Shown here piece by piece: positions 25,653 through 33,177 of a DNA stretch of 34,214 bases. The position numbers and the translations under genes were made by a program. Source of the DNA: Betaproteobacteria bacterium (lineage in GTDB: Bacteria; Pseudomonadota; Gammaproteobacteria; Burkholderiales; Burkholderiaceae_C); assembly GCA_025360705.1 (NCBI GenBank), contig JANYBQ010000020.1:1-34214 (forward strand), read 5' to 3'. The first letter of the stretch is position 1. Each line of letters starts with the position of its first letter. The notes under the pieces are model-generated. The model searched no databases and was not told where the DNA came from. It worked only from the letters and a program-made list of their open reading frames with translations.

Positions 25653-26152
25653 TTCCGTTCCGGGGTCTTAAGGGTTTCAGGTGTTCGAGGATGCGGGTGC
25701 CAGAGCATTTCCAGGTGATCTATGCCGTCTTCGATATACGGCACGCCGGCGTCGGAAAAACCATGGCCCTGGTAAAACCGTGCAAGCCGGGCCTGGGCGC
25801 CGATGCGGATGACTTGCCGGCCCCACAGTTCTCCGATCGAGGCCATCGCGCGCTCCACAAGAACACGCCCGATACCGGCACCGCGGCAGCTGCCGCGAGT
25901 GACGATGCGCCCTATGCTGGCTTCCGCGAATTTGACGCCGGGTCCGAAGCAACGCGCATAGGCCACAAGCTCGCCGCTGATGTGGCCCTGCAAATGCATT
26001 GCCAGCGCATCCGAACCGTCAAGATCCTGAAAAGCACAGTTCTGCTCAACCACGAACACTTCGCCGCGCAACTGCAGCAACGCGTACAACTCGGGCACGT
26101 TCAGACTATCGAAAGGCGACAGCTTCCAGCGAATATCAGGTTCAGAACTCAT
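25649..26152 (-). CDS. ElaA-like GNAT acetyltransferase
   Basis: The 167-residue protein matches the ElaA group of GNAT enzymes: LYALLQLRGEVFVVEQNCAFQDLDGSD near the N-terminus, a motif A region IGRIVTRGSCRGAGIGRVL for acetyl-CoA, and LARFYQGHGF toward the C-terminus. The natural substrate of ElaA is not known. The start ATG overlaps the stop of the GST gene and its own stop overlaps the SDR start, so it is translated as part of the operon. A role in acyl-CoA catabolism is not evident, and it may simply be a passenger. Confidence 0.87.
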   Translation of the reverse strand: MSSEPDIRWKLSPFDSLNVPELYALLQLRGEVFVVEQNCAFQDLDGSDALAMHLQGHISGELVAYARCFGPGVKFAEASIGRIVTRGSCRGAGIGRVLVERAMASIGELWGRQVIRIGAQARLARFYQGHGFSDAGVPYIEDGIDHLEMLWHPHPRTPETLKTPERK

Positions 26153-27087
26153 GCGGCCCGCACGGCTCGCATCACGTAGCCGATACGCGGGAAATGAACA
26201 TGTACGGTTCCGGCGCGTTGATCCACCCGGCGCAGCGTGTAGTGCATACGCGTGGCGGCGATCAATTCGCCTGTCGAAGGTTCTGGACCAAAGCTGTCGC
26301 TGATGATGGTCACCTGGCTGCCCAGAGGTATGCCATGGTCGTCTTGGAACACCGCGTCGTGTAACGCCGCCGGGGTGGCGTTGGCCGCGACGGTGATGGC
26401 TTCACTGGCTTGCAGGTCGCTCCCCTGCGTGCTGGCAATAGCGGCGATACGGTCCATCCAGGCCAGCACCACCGGTGTTGCATCCAGAATGCCGGCCATG
26501 ACGCTGGTGCGATTGCGCGTAAACCACAATGGGTGATAGGCCGCGAAATCCGCCACGCAGGCCTCCTGCCCCAGCAGATACGGGTGCTCTTCCAGCATAT
26601 TGGCCAGCCGTCGCAGGTAGGACTTGTAAGCCGCTGCCGCATCGGCGGGGCCCAGGCGAGGCACGGCAACACGCATTTTGGCGCGGTCTTCGGCGAACGA
26701 TTTTCCAGTTTCGGGCGATGAACCGGCAAACAGTTGGGCAACCCCGGCGGCGCTGAAGTTGTAGCCCATCGAGGCCCAGAAAAGGGTGTTGTCGGACCAT
26801 TGCGCGATCAGCCGCGCGGCGCCCTTGTTGCGCGCCGGATACAAGGGCGGCGCCGGCTGGATTTGTTCCAGCACATCACAGATCAAAGCGGTGTCGCAAT
26901 AAATGTCCGCGCCGATCTGCAGGATCGGTGTCTTGCGGTAACCGCCGGTCAGAGCCACCACTTCGGGCTTTGGCATCACCGTCGGGATCACAACCGACTT
27001 CCACGGCAGCTTTTTGTACCCGAGGACCCGGCGAATTTTTTCGGCGAACGGAGAAGTCGGGTAGTGGTGAAGAATCAGATCGCGCAT
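26149..27087 (-). CDS. Glutathione S-transferase family protein
   Basis: The protein is 312 residues from the ATG at 27087. The N-terminal thioredoxin fold opens ILHHYPTSPFAEKIRRVLG and has the cis-proline in RKTPILQIG followed by DTALICDVLE, where glutathione would bind; a helical C-terminal domain follows, with VADFAAYHPLWF. The last 80-100 residues are longer than in simple GSTs. The start at 27087 is chosen because GAGG lies 4-8 bases upstream and GSTs of this kind begin just before LILHHYPTS; an ATG at 27126 would add 13 residues and sit 4 bp after the upstream stop. The substrate is unknown; it could detoxify reactive intermediates of the pathway. Confidence 0.84.
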   Translation of the reverse strand: MRDLILHHYPTSPFAEKIRRVLGYKKLPWKSVVIPTVMPKPEVVALTGGYRKTPILQIGADIYCDTALICDVLEQIQPAPPLYPARNKGAARLIAQWSDNTLFWASMGYNFSAAGVAQLFAGSSPETGKSFAEDRAKMRVAVPRLGPADAAAAYKSYLRRLANMLEEHPYLLGQEACVADFAAYHPLWFTRNRTSVMAGILDATPVVLAWMDRIAAIASTQGSDLQASEAITVAANATPAALHDAVFQDDHGIPLGSQVTIISDSFGPEPSTGELIAATRMHYTLRRVDQRAGTVHVHFPRIGYVMRAVRAA

Positions 27088-27130
27088 CGCGCCTCGGTCG
27101 ACAGGAAAAGAAGAATGGTGGTTCATGGTT

Positions 27131-28777
27131 TTAATACGGTCGTGCCCGCTCCAGAATAGCGTCGAAGTCAATCCCGCTGCCCAATGTGCCAAACGCCTGC
27201 CCCCAGTTACCCGCCAGACGCGAGTCGCAGAAGGCGCCGAAGACCGCGTCCGGAGCACTCTGGTACAGCAGCGCGGCCTGTATCGTCAGCGCCAGATCCT
27301 GGGCCAGCCGCCGGGCCTCCAGTTCAGAAGTCATCTCCTCGACCCGATCGGGCAAGGATCGCGCCATCCGGTCCAGCGCCGGATGTGCGCCCCTGGCAGG
27401 AGCCAGTTCCTGCATCAGCGCCGCAACGGTGTCGGCCTTGCGCAGCGCACGCAACAGGTCGATGGCCATGATGTTGCCCGCGCCTTCCCAGATCGAGTGA
27501 AGCGGCATTTCGCGGTAGATGCGCGCCATGATGCCTTCGCCGCCCTCCTCCACATAACCATTACCGCCCAGGCATTCCATCGCTTCCTGCGAAAAATGGC
27601 TGCCGCGTTTGCAAATCCAGAATTTGGCGATTGGCGTCAGCAGGCGCGCCACGGCGCGTTCATGCGGATCGTCAGGCGTGTCGAACGCCCGCGCAAGCCG
27701 AAGCGCCAGCGCACACGCGGCCTCGCTCTCAAGCGCGAGATCGGCCAGCACATTGCGCATCAGCGGCTGCTCGATCAGCGGTTTGCCGAACGCCTTGCGC
27801 TGCGTCGTGTGATGCAAGGCGATGCTAAGGGCCTGGCGCATCAGTCCACTCGTGCCCAAGGCACAGTCCAGCCGGGTCATGCTGCCCATCTCCAGGATCT
27901 GGGCGATGCCGCGCCCCTCGGCACCTACAAGCCATGCAGTGGCATCGACAAACTCAACCTCGGAGCTCGCGTTCGCCTTGTTGCCCAGCTTGTCCTTGAG
28001 GCGCTGGATACGAATGTCGTTCTGGGTACCGTCCGGCAGGACTCGCGGCAAGAACAGGCAGGACAGACCGCTTGTGGTCTGGGCCAGGATCAGGAATGCG
28101 TCGCACATGGGCGCCGAGAAAAACCATTTATGCCCGGTGACGCGGTAACGGTCGCCCCAGCGGTCGTCGCCGTCTGCCATCGCCTGGGTGGTGTTGGCCC
28201 GTACATCCGAACCACCCTGTTTTTCGGTCATGCCCATGCCCATCGTCACGCCGGGCTTGTTGCTCCATAAAGTGGGCGTGGGGTCGTAGGCGCGGCTGGC
28301 AAGTTTGGGTCCCCAGTCCGCATAAACGCCAGCATTGCCGCGCAACGCCGGCGTGACCGCGTAGGTCATGGAAATGGGACACAGGGTGGACGGCTCCAGT
28401 TCGGTGAACAGCATGAAGCCCGCAGCCCGCTGAACGTGCGCCCAGGCCCCTGGCTCCGCGGTCCACGGCGTACCGTGCAGGCCGGCCCCGACCGCCAGAT
28501 CCATCAGCGCGTGGTAACTTGGGTGAAACTCCACCTGGTCGATGCGCTGGCCGACCCGGTCGTGGCTGTGCAACACGGGAGTATGGATGTTGGCGAGCCG
28601 CGCGTGCCCCTGCATCTCGCGGCTGCCGAGCACGGCACCGAGCGCGGCCAACGGGGCCGTGTCCAGCCCGGGTGTGTTGAATTTGAGCGCCGCGTGCAGC
28701 CCCTGGTTGCCGGCAAACAAGTTGTAGTCGGCCAGCGCCAGCGGCTGGTTGAAGACTTCGTAGGTGGTGTGGTGCAT
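27131..28777 (-). CDS. AidB-like acyl-CoA dehydrogenase
   Basis: This 548-residue flavoprotein begins TYEVFNQPLALADYNLF, the standard opening of the AidB group, and has its length and the closing SIWEGAGNIMAIDLLRAL motif. The FAD-binding middle part includes GMGMTEKQGGSDVRANTT and VTGHKWFFSAPMCDAF. E. coli AidB is induced by alkylating agents and shows weak isovaleryl-CoA dehydrogenase activity. Here, within an operon for acyl-CoA turnover, a branched-chain or aromatic acyl-CoA oxidation role is at least as likely as an alkylation response. No ada/alkB genes are nearby. It lies 25 bp downstream of the MDR reductase gene. Confidence 0.88.
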   Translation of the reverse strand: MHHTTYEVFNQPLALADYNLFAGNQGLHAALKFNTPGLDTAPLAALGAVLGSREMQGHARLANIHTPVLHSHDRVGQRIDQVEFHPSYHALMDLAVGAGLHGTPWTAEPGAWAHVQRAAGFMLFTELEPSTLCPISMTYAVTPALRGNAGVYADWGPKLASRAYDPTPTLWSNKPGVTMGMGMTEKQGGSDVRANTTQAMADGDDRWGDRYRVTGHKWFFSAPMCDAFLILAQTTSGLSCLFLPRVLPDGTQNDIRIQRLKDKLGNKANASSEVEFVDATAWLVGAEGRGIAQILEMGSMTRLDCALGTSGLMRQALSIALHHTTQRKAFGKPLIEQPLMRNVLADLALESEAACALALRLARAFDTPDDPHERAVARLLTPIAKFWICKRGSHFSQEAMECLGGNGYVEEGGEGIMARIYREMPLHSIWEGAGNIMAIDLLRALRKADTVAALMQELAPARGAHPALDRMARSLPDRVEEMTSELEARRLAQDLALTIQAALLYQSAPDAVFGAFCDSRLAGNWGQAFGTLGSGIDFDAILERARPY

Positions 28778-28802
28778 GGTTTCAGACCGTTAACAGCCGT
28801 GT

Positions 28803-29819
28803 TCAAACCAGCTTGACCAGCTGCTTGCCGAAATTATGCCCCTTGAGCAAACCCAGGAACGCCCGTGGCGCCGTGGCGATACCTTGTGCGATGCTTTCGC
28901 GCGGGCGCAGTTTGCCGCTTATCGCCAGAGTGCTCAATTCCTTCAGTGCGCCAGGCCAGAGTTCGGTGTATTCACTCACCGTAAAGCCCTGCAATTTAAG
29001 CCGGCTCGTCAGTATCAGTTGTGGATTGGCCATGGGTATCGGCGTGCCGTCGTAACCGGCCACCAGGCCGCAAACCGCGATGCGTCCGTGCATATTCATC
29101 AGCGGCAATACAGCGTTCTGCACCATGCCGCCAACGTTCTCGAAGTAGCTGTCGATACCTTGCGAACAAGCTTGTGCCAGCGCGCGGGACAGGGATGCGG
29201 CATCCTGGTGCGGCTTGTAGTCGATACACGCGTCGAACCCCAGCTCTTGCATGGCGTAGCGGCATTTATCCGGACCGCCGGCGATGCCCACGACCCGGCA
29301 GCCACGCGCCCGGGCCAGGGCCGCCACGGCACTGCCCACCGCGCCGCTGGCCGCACTCACCACCACTGTTTCGCCAGTTCTGATTTCGCAAATCTTCACC
29401 AGCCCGAGCCACGCCGTGATGCCGGGCATGCCGACCGCACCCAGGTATTGGCTCAACCCAATGGCGCTGGTGTCTACCTTGCGCAGCCCGTGTTGCGCAT
29501 TGGAATCCATGACGCAGTATTCCTGCCAGCCGCCCCGCCCCACCACCGTGTCCCCGACCTGGTAATACGCACTGCGCGACTCGACCACCTCGCCTGCCGT
29601 GGCGCCTACCATGACCTGGCCAAGCGCTTGCGGAAGCGCGTAACTTTTAGCGTCGTTCATGCGACCGCGCATGTAGGGGTCCAGGCTCAGGTAATGGTTG
29701 CGCACCAATACCTGTCCTTCGCCTAAAACCGGCGTTTCGACCATCACCAGCTTGAAATTGCTTTCGCTTGCCGGACCGGACGGGCGATTGTCCAGAAGAA
29801 TCTGGCGATTGGCGGGCAT
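28803..29819 (-). CDS. NADP-dependent MDR reductase (CurA / prostaglandin reductase type)
   Basis: The protein is 338 residues from the ATG at 29819, with GGAAAG 6-11 bases upstream. It is a zinc-free medium-chain dehydrogenase/reductase: NHYLSLDPYMRGRM near residue 40, VSAASGAVGSAVAALARARG for NADPH binding, FENVGG, and LQGFTVSEY. Family members reduce double bonds of alpha,beta-unsaturated ketones or enones (CurA of E. coli acts on curcumin; others act on leukotriene or prostaglandin derivatives). In this operon it may act on unsaturated acyl or carbonyl compounds. An open frame running back to 29930 overlaps the thioesterase gene and is rejected. Confidence 0.87.
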   Translation of the reverse strand: MPANRQILLDNRPSGPASESNFKLVMVETPVLGEGQVLVRNHYLSLDPYMRGRMNDAKSYALPQALGQVMVGATAGEVVESRSAYYQVGDTVVGRGGWQEYCVMDSNAQHGLRKVDTSAIGLSQYLGAVGMPGITAWLGLVKICEIRTGETVVVSAASGAVGSAVAALARARGCRVVGIAGGPDKCRYAMQELGFDACIDYKPHQDAASLSRALAQACSQGIDSYFENVGGMVQNAVLPLMNMHGRIAVCGLVAGYDGTPIPMANPQLILTSRLKLQGFTVSEYTELWPGALKELSTLAISGKLRPRESIAQGIATAPRAFLGLLKGHNFGKQLVKLV

Positions 29820-29836
29820 ACGATCTTTCCGTGGCT

Positions 29837-30265
29837 TCAGTCGGTGGCAATGACACCGGCGGCGGCACCGTTGCCAGGCTTCGCGTCGGCGCGCCGAACA
29901 TATTTGAAAGTACCGGTGCCATGTGCGCAAAGCCGGCCCTGTGCGTCGGTGATTTTTGCTTCTACAAAAGCCAATGTTTTGGTGCGCTGCATCAGGTGGC
30001 CCCGGGCCGTCAGTGGGCCTTTCGCCGGCAGCATGAAACTGGTTTTCATTTCTATAGTCACCACACCCATGTCTTTTTGCACACTGCGCGCGGCGGCCGC
30101 CATCGCAACATCCATCAGGGTCATCGACGCGCCGCCATGCGTGACGCCAAATGAATTGAGATGTTCGTCCCGCGCCTGGTAGATGATTTCAGACTCGCCG
30201 GCATCGAACAGCGCCAGCTCAAAGCCGAGATGGGTAACAAAAGGAACCTCGACGCCGAATTTCAT
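29837..30265 (-). CDS. PaaI-type hot-dog thioesterase
   Basis: The 142-residue protein has the PaaI/hot-dog fold signature NSFGVTHGGASMTLMDVAMAAAA, with H and G before the central helix and an Asp in the helix, then VVTIEMKTSFMLPAKGPL. It would hydrolyse acyl-CoA or aryl-CoA thioesters to free CoA when intermediates accumulate. The start at 30265 is chosen because family members begin near PFVTHLGFE; a longer frame to 30436 overlaps the upstream SDR. It sits 13 bp after the SDR stop and 17 bp before the reductase start, so it belongs to the same transcript. Confidence 0.86.
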   Translation of the reverse strand: MKFGVEVPFVTHLGFELALFDAGESEIIYQARDEHLNSFGVTHGGASMTLMDVAMAAAARSVQKDMGVVTIEMKTSFMLPAKGPLTARGHLMQRTKTLAFVEAKITDAQGRLCAHGTGTFKYVRRADAKPGNGAAAGVIATD

Positions 30266-30278
30266 GGGGCGCTTGCGT

Positions 30279-31070
30279 TCAGCCGCCGGTGACGATCGAC
30301 ACGCCACCGTCCACAGCCATGTATTGGCCGGTGATGTGCTTGCCGGCGTCCGACGCATATAACAGGGTGATGCCCTTGAGATCTTCGTCGTCGCCCAGGC
30401 GCAGCAAAGGGGCGTGCGAGGCCATCGCTTTCTCACCGATCGATTTGATGGTGCTGGCTGTCAATCGGCTCGGGAAGAAGCCCGGACAAATCGCGTTCAC
30501 CGTGATGTTGTACTTGCCCCACTCCGCGCCCAGCGCACGCGAGAAATTGATCACCGCGCCCTTGGATGTGTTGTAGGCAATCATCTGCAACTCGGGCGGA
30601 TTGCCGCCCAGGCCCGCGATCGACGCGATATTTATGATGCGTCCGCTGCGTTGTTCGATCATGCAGCGTTTGGCGATGTGCTGGCACATGATGAAGTAAC
30701 CGCGAATATTGAGGTTCATCACCTTGTCCCATGCCGCTACCGGGTGGTCTTCGGCTGGCGCGCCCCAAGAAGCGCCGGCATTGTTGACAAGGATATCGAC
30801 CCGGCCCAAACGTTCGAGTGTTTCATCGGCCAGCCGACGTATGTCGGCCTCAACCGCGCAGTCGGCAGCGATCCAGCGTGCGTCTATGCCCGCCGCCTGC
30901 AGTTCGGCCACCGCATCTTCCAGGTCGGCCGCCTTGCGCGAGCTCAGCATCACGCGGGCACCGGCTTCGCCCAACGCATGGGCCATTTGCAGCCCCAGGC
31001 CGCGTGAGCCGCCAGTTACCAGGGCGGTCTTGCCCGTCAAGTCGAAAAGTTGTTGTACCGTACGTGCCAT
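30279..31070 (-). CDS. Short-chain dehydrogenase/reductase
   Basis: This 263-residue classical SDR has TGGSRGLG for cofactor binding, NNAGASWGAP, a catalytic serine in NIASIAG and YNTSK. A basic residue pair (SSRKAAD) after strand 2 favours NADP(H). The C-terminal QYMAVDGG is the usual SDR end motif. It resembles FabG-like or gluconate-5-dehydrogenase-like members, so a hydroxyacyl or hydroxyketone substrate is likely but unproven. GGAG lies about 7 bases before the ATG. It is distinct in sequence from the other SDR at the end of this operon, so the two probably act on different substrates. Confidence 0.88.
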   Translation of the reverse strand: MARTVQQLFDLTGKTALVTGGSRGLGLQMAHALGEAGARVMLSSRKAADLEDAVAELQAAGIDARWIAADCAVEADIRRLADETLERLGRVDILVNNAGASWGAPAEDHPVAAWDKVMNLNIRGYFIMCQHIAKRCMIEQRSGRIINIASIAGLGGNPPELQMIAYNTSKGAVINFSRALGAEWGKYNITVNAICPGFFPSRLTASTIKSIGEKAMASHAPLLRLGDDEDLKGITLLYASDAGKHITGQYMAVDGGVSIVTGG

Positions 31071-31088
31071 AGTGCAACTCCAAACGTC

Positions 31089-31316
31089 TCAGGGCTCTTC
31101 GCGCAGTCGCGATCGAACGTAGACAAGGCCTGCTCCGATCAGCGCCACAAAGCCTCCCACCAGCATCATTTCAACACCCGCGCCGTCCTGCTCGCGCGCC
31201 ATGAACCCGCCAAGCACCAGCGTCAACAGGCCGCCGTAGATCAACACCCAGATCAGTGCTTCTAGCCGCATCAACCCGACGTGGGCGGTACCGTTGTATT
31301 TCTTGAAGAATGACAT
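31089..31316 (-). CDS. Small membrane protein of unknown function
   Basis: This 75-residue protein has two hydrophobic segments (about 18-40 and 48-66), with a basic N-terminus (FFKKYNG) and a charged tail (RSRLREEP). It looks like a two-helix inner membrane protein with both ends on the same side. I do not recognise a family. Its ATG overlaps the stop of the large acyl-CoA dehydrogenase gene (ATGA at 31314-31318 region), so translation is coupled, and it sits 18 bp before the SDR gene. Coupling suggests a real gene that works with the dehydrogenase, perhaps as an anchor or electron-transfer partner; this is inference. Confidence 0.72.
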   Translation of the reverse strand: MSFFKKYNGTAHVGLMRLEALIWVLIYGGLLTLVLGGFMAREQDGAGVEMMLVGGFVALIGAGLVYVRSRLREEP

Positions 31317-33148
31317 CAGAAGGCCCCTTCCGGCAAGTTGGCGCAGGTCATGTCGCGGCTTTCAACCGCACGCAGCCAGGCGCCCGTTTTCGGCAATTCG
31401 TAGTGGTAAAAATAACGCGTTGCCGCAAGTGTGCCAGTGGTCGCCAGCTGGCTCGTGTGAGGATCGAACTTTAGCGCCGCCAGTGCTACATCGAGCCAGA
31501 TCCATGCCAGCACACCATGGCCAAAGGCCTGCATATAAGGCACCGCATTGGCCAGTGCCTCGGTCGGATTGCCGGTAACCCATGCGGCTTGGGCCGCTGC
31601 GGCGATATGCTCCCAGGCGGCCGCCAGGTCGCGTGCATAAGGCGCCAGATTGGCTAGCAATCCTGCGTGGTCACCGGTCGCCTTGATACGCGCCAACAGC
31701 AGCGCCAGCGCCCGGCCGTTTTCCATCACGACCTTGCGGCCTAGCAGGTCCGTGGCCTGAATGCCGTGCGTGCCCTCATGAATCATGTTGAGCCGGTTGT
31801 CGCGCCAATACTGCTCCACCGGGAAGTCGCGCGTATAACCGTAACCGCCGTGAATCTGGATCGCCAGCGAGTTGGCCTCCAGGCACCATTCGCTGGGCCA
31901 GCTCTTGGCGATCGGGGTTAACACCTCCAGCAGTAAACGCGCTTCGTCCGCCGCCTGTGCTTGACCGGTGTGGTGTTCATCGACCAGGCGCGCGCAATAC
32001 AACTCCAGCGCCAGGGCGCCTTCGCAATAGGACTTCTGCGCCAACAACATACGTTTTATGTCCGCGTGTTCGATGATTCGCACCTGGGCCCTGGACGGGT
32101 CCTTGCCGCCGATCCCAGGGGGCCTGCCCTGCGGACGGTGGCGCGCGTAGTCGAGCGACGCGTGATAACCCGCCATGCCCAGCATGGTGGCTGCCGTGCC
32201 GACACCGATACGTGCCTCGTTCATCATGTGGAACATGCAACGCAGCCCCTCATGCGGCCGCCCCACCAGATAACCCACGGCACCGGCGCGGCCTCCCACC
32301 CGGTACTTGCCTTCGCCAAAATTGAGTAGCGTATTGGTGGTGCCGCGCCATCCCAACTTATGGTTGAGTCCGGCCAGCGCAACGTCGTTGCGTTCACCGG
32401 TCAGCTGGCCTTTGATGTCCACGAGTTTCTTGGGCACGATAAAAAGCGAGATGCCCCGGGTGCCGGGGATCAGCTGGCCGTCCGGCCCCGGAATTTTTGC
32501 CAGCACCAGATGGATGATGTTCTCGGTCAACTCGTGTTCGCCCGAAGAAATCCACATCTTGTTGCCGGTCAGACGGTAACGCGGTCCCAGCGGATCGTCC
32601 GGGAAACCATCACCATCGGCGACAGCACGGGTCGTGATGTCGGACAAGCTGGAGCCGGCTTGCGGCTCGCTCAGGCACATGGTGCCGGCCCAGCGGCCCG
32701 AGAACTCGTTGACCGCGAACACTGCTTTTTGCGCCGGTGTTCCGTGCACCAGCAAAAGGTTCGCATTGCCGACCGTGAGGAGATTGCTGCCGATGCTGAC
32801 CGACGCCAAAGCAAAGAAGGCATTGGCGCTGGCGTTGACGGTGTACGGCAGCTGCATGCCGCCGAGTTCATAGTCCTGTGCGGCGCCAAGCATGCCGGAC
32901 TCCACATACGCCCGGTGGGCGTCGTGCGTGGCTTGCGGAAGAATTACCCGCTCGCCATCGAAGCGCGGCTCCTGCGTATCCACAAGACGGTTGAACGGCG
33001 CATATTTTTCACGCGCTATCCGTTCGCAGGTGTCCAGCACCGCGTCGAAAGTTTCGCGCGAATGGTCGGCAAAACGCGGGCGCTGGTTCAGCGACTCGAT
33101 ATCCAGCCACTGGTAAAGCAGGAAGTTGAGAGTGGACCGCAGGCTCAT
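31316..33148 (-). CDS. Acyl-CoA dehydrogenase, long DmdC-like form
   Basis: The protein is 610 residues from the ATG at 33148. Family features include GTMCLSEPQAGSSLSDITT, RLTGNKMWISSGEHELTENI and IHGGYGYTRDFPVEQYWRDNRLNMIHEGTHGIQ around the FAD and acyl sites, and a C-terminal extension ending near YFYHYELP. The length (about 600) and extra C-terminal domain match the group that includes 3-methylmercaptopropionyl-CoA dehydrogenase DmdC and many fatty acyl-CoA dehydrogenases. It introduces the alpha,beta double bond and passes electrons to ETF. A TTG at 33157 would add three residues. It follows the thiolase by 29 bp. The acyl chain is not known. Confidence 0.88.
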   Translation of the reverse strand: MSLRSTLNFLLYQWLDIESLNQRPRFADHSRETFDAVLDTCERIAREKYAPFNRLVDTQEPRFDGERVILPQATHDAHRAYVESGMLGAAQDYELGGMQLPYTVNASANAFFALASVSIGSNLLTVGNANLLLVHGTPAQKAVFAVNEFSGRWAGTMCLSEPQAGSSLSDITTRAVADGDGFPDDPLGPRYRLTGNKMWISSGEHELTENIIHLVLAKIPGPDGQLIPGTRGISLFIVPKKLVDIKGQLTGERNDVALAGLNHKLGWRGTTNTLLNFGEGKYRVGGRAGAVGYLVGRPHEGLRCMFHMMNEARIGVGTAATMLGMAGYHASLDYARHRPQGRPPGIGGKDPSRAQVRIIEHADIKRMLLAQKSYCEGALALELYCARLVDEHHTGQAQAADEARLLLEVLTPIAKSWPSEWCLEANSLAIQIHGGYGYTRDFPVEQYWRDNRLNMIHEGTHGIQATDLLGRKVVMENGRALALLLARIKATGDHAGLLANLAPYARDLAAAWEHIAAAAQAAWVTGNPTEALANAVPYMQAFGHGVLAWIWLDVALAALKFDPHTSQLATTGTLAATRYFYHYELPKTGAWLRAVESRDMTCANLPEGAF

Positions 33149-33177
33149 GGCTGCCAAAGCGTATCTACAACGCGCGA

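Noticed and set aside
27125-28270. A 381-codon plus-strand open frame opposite the AidB-like gene
   Set aside because: Composition is Arg/Gln/His-rich as expected for a reverse-phase shadow, and the opposite strand carries a full family match.
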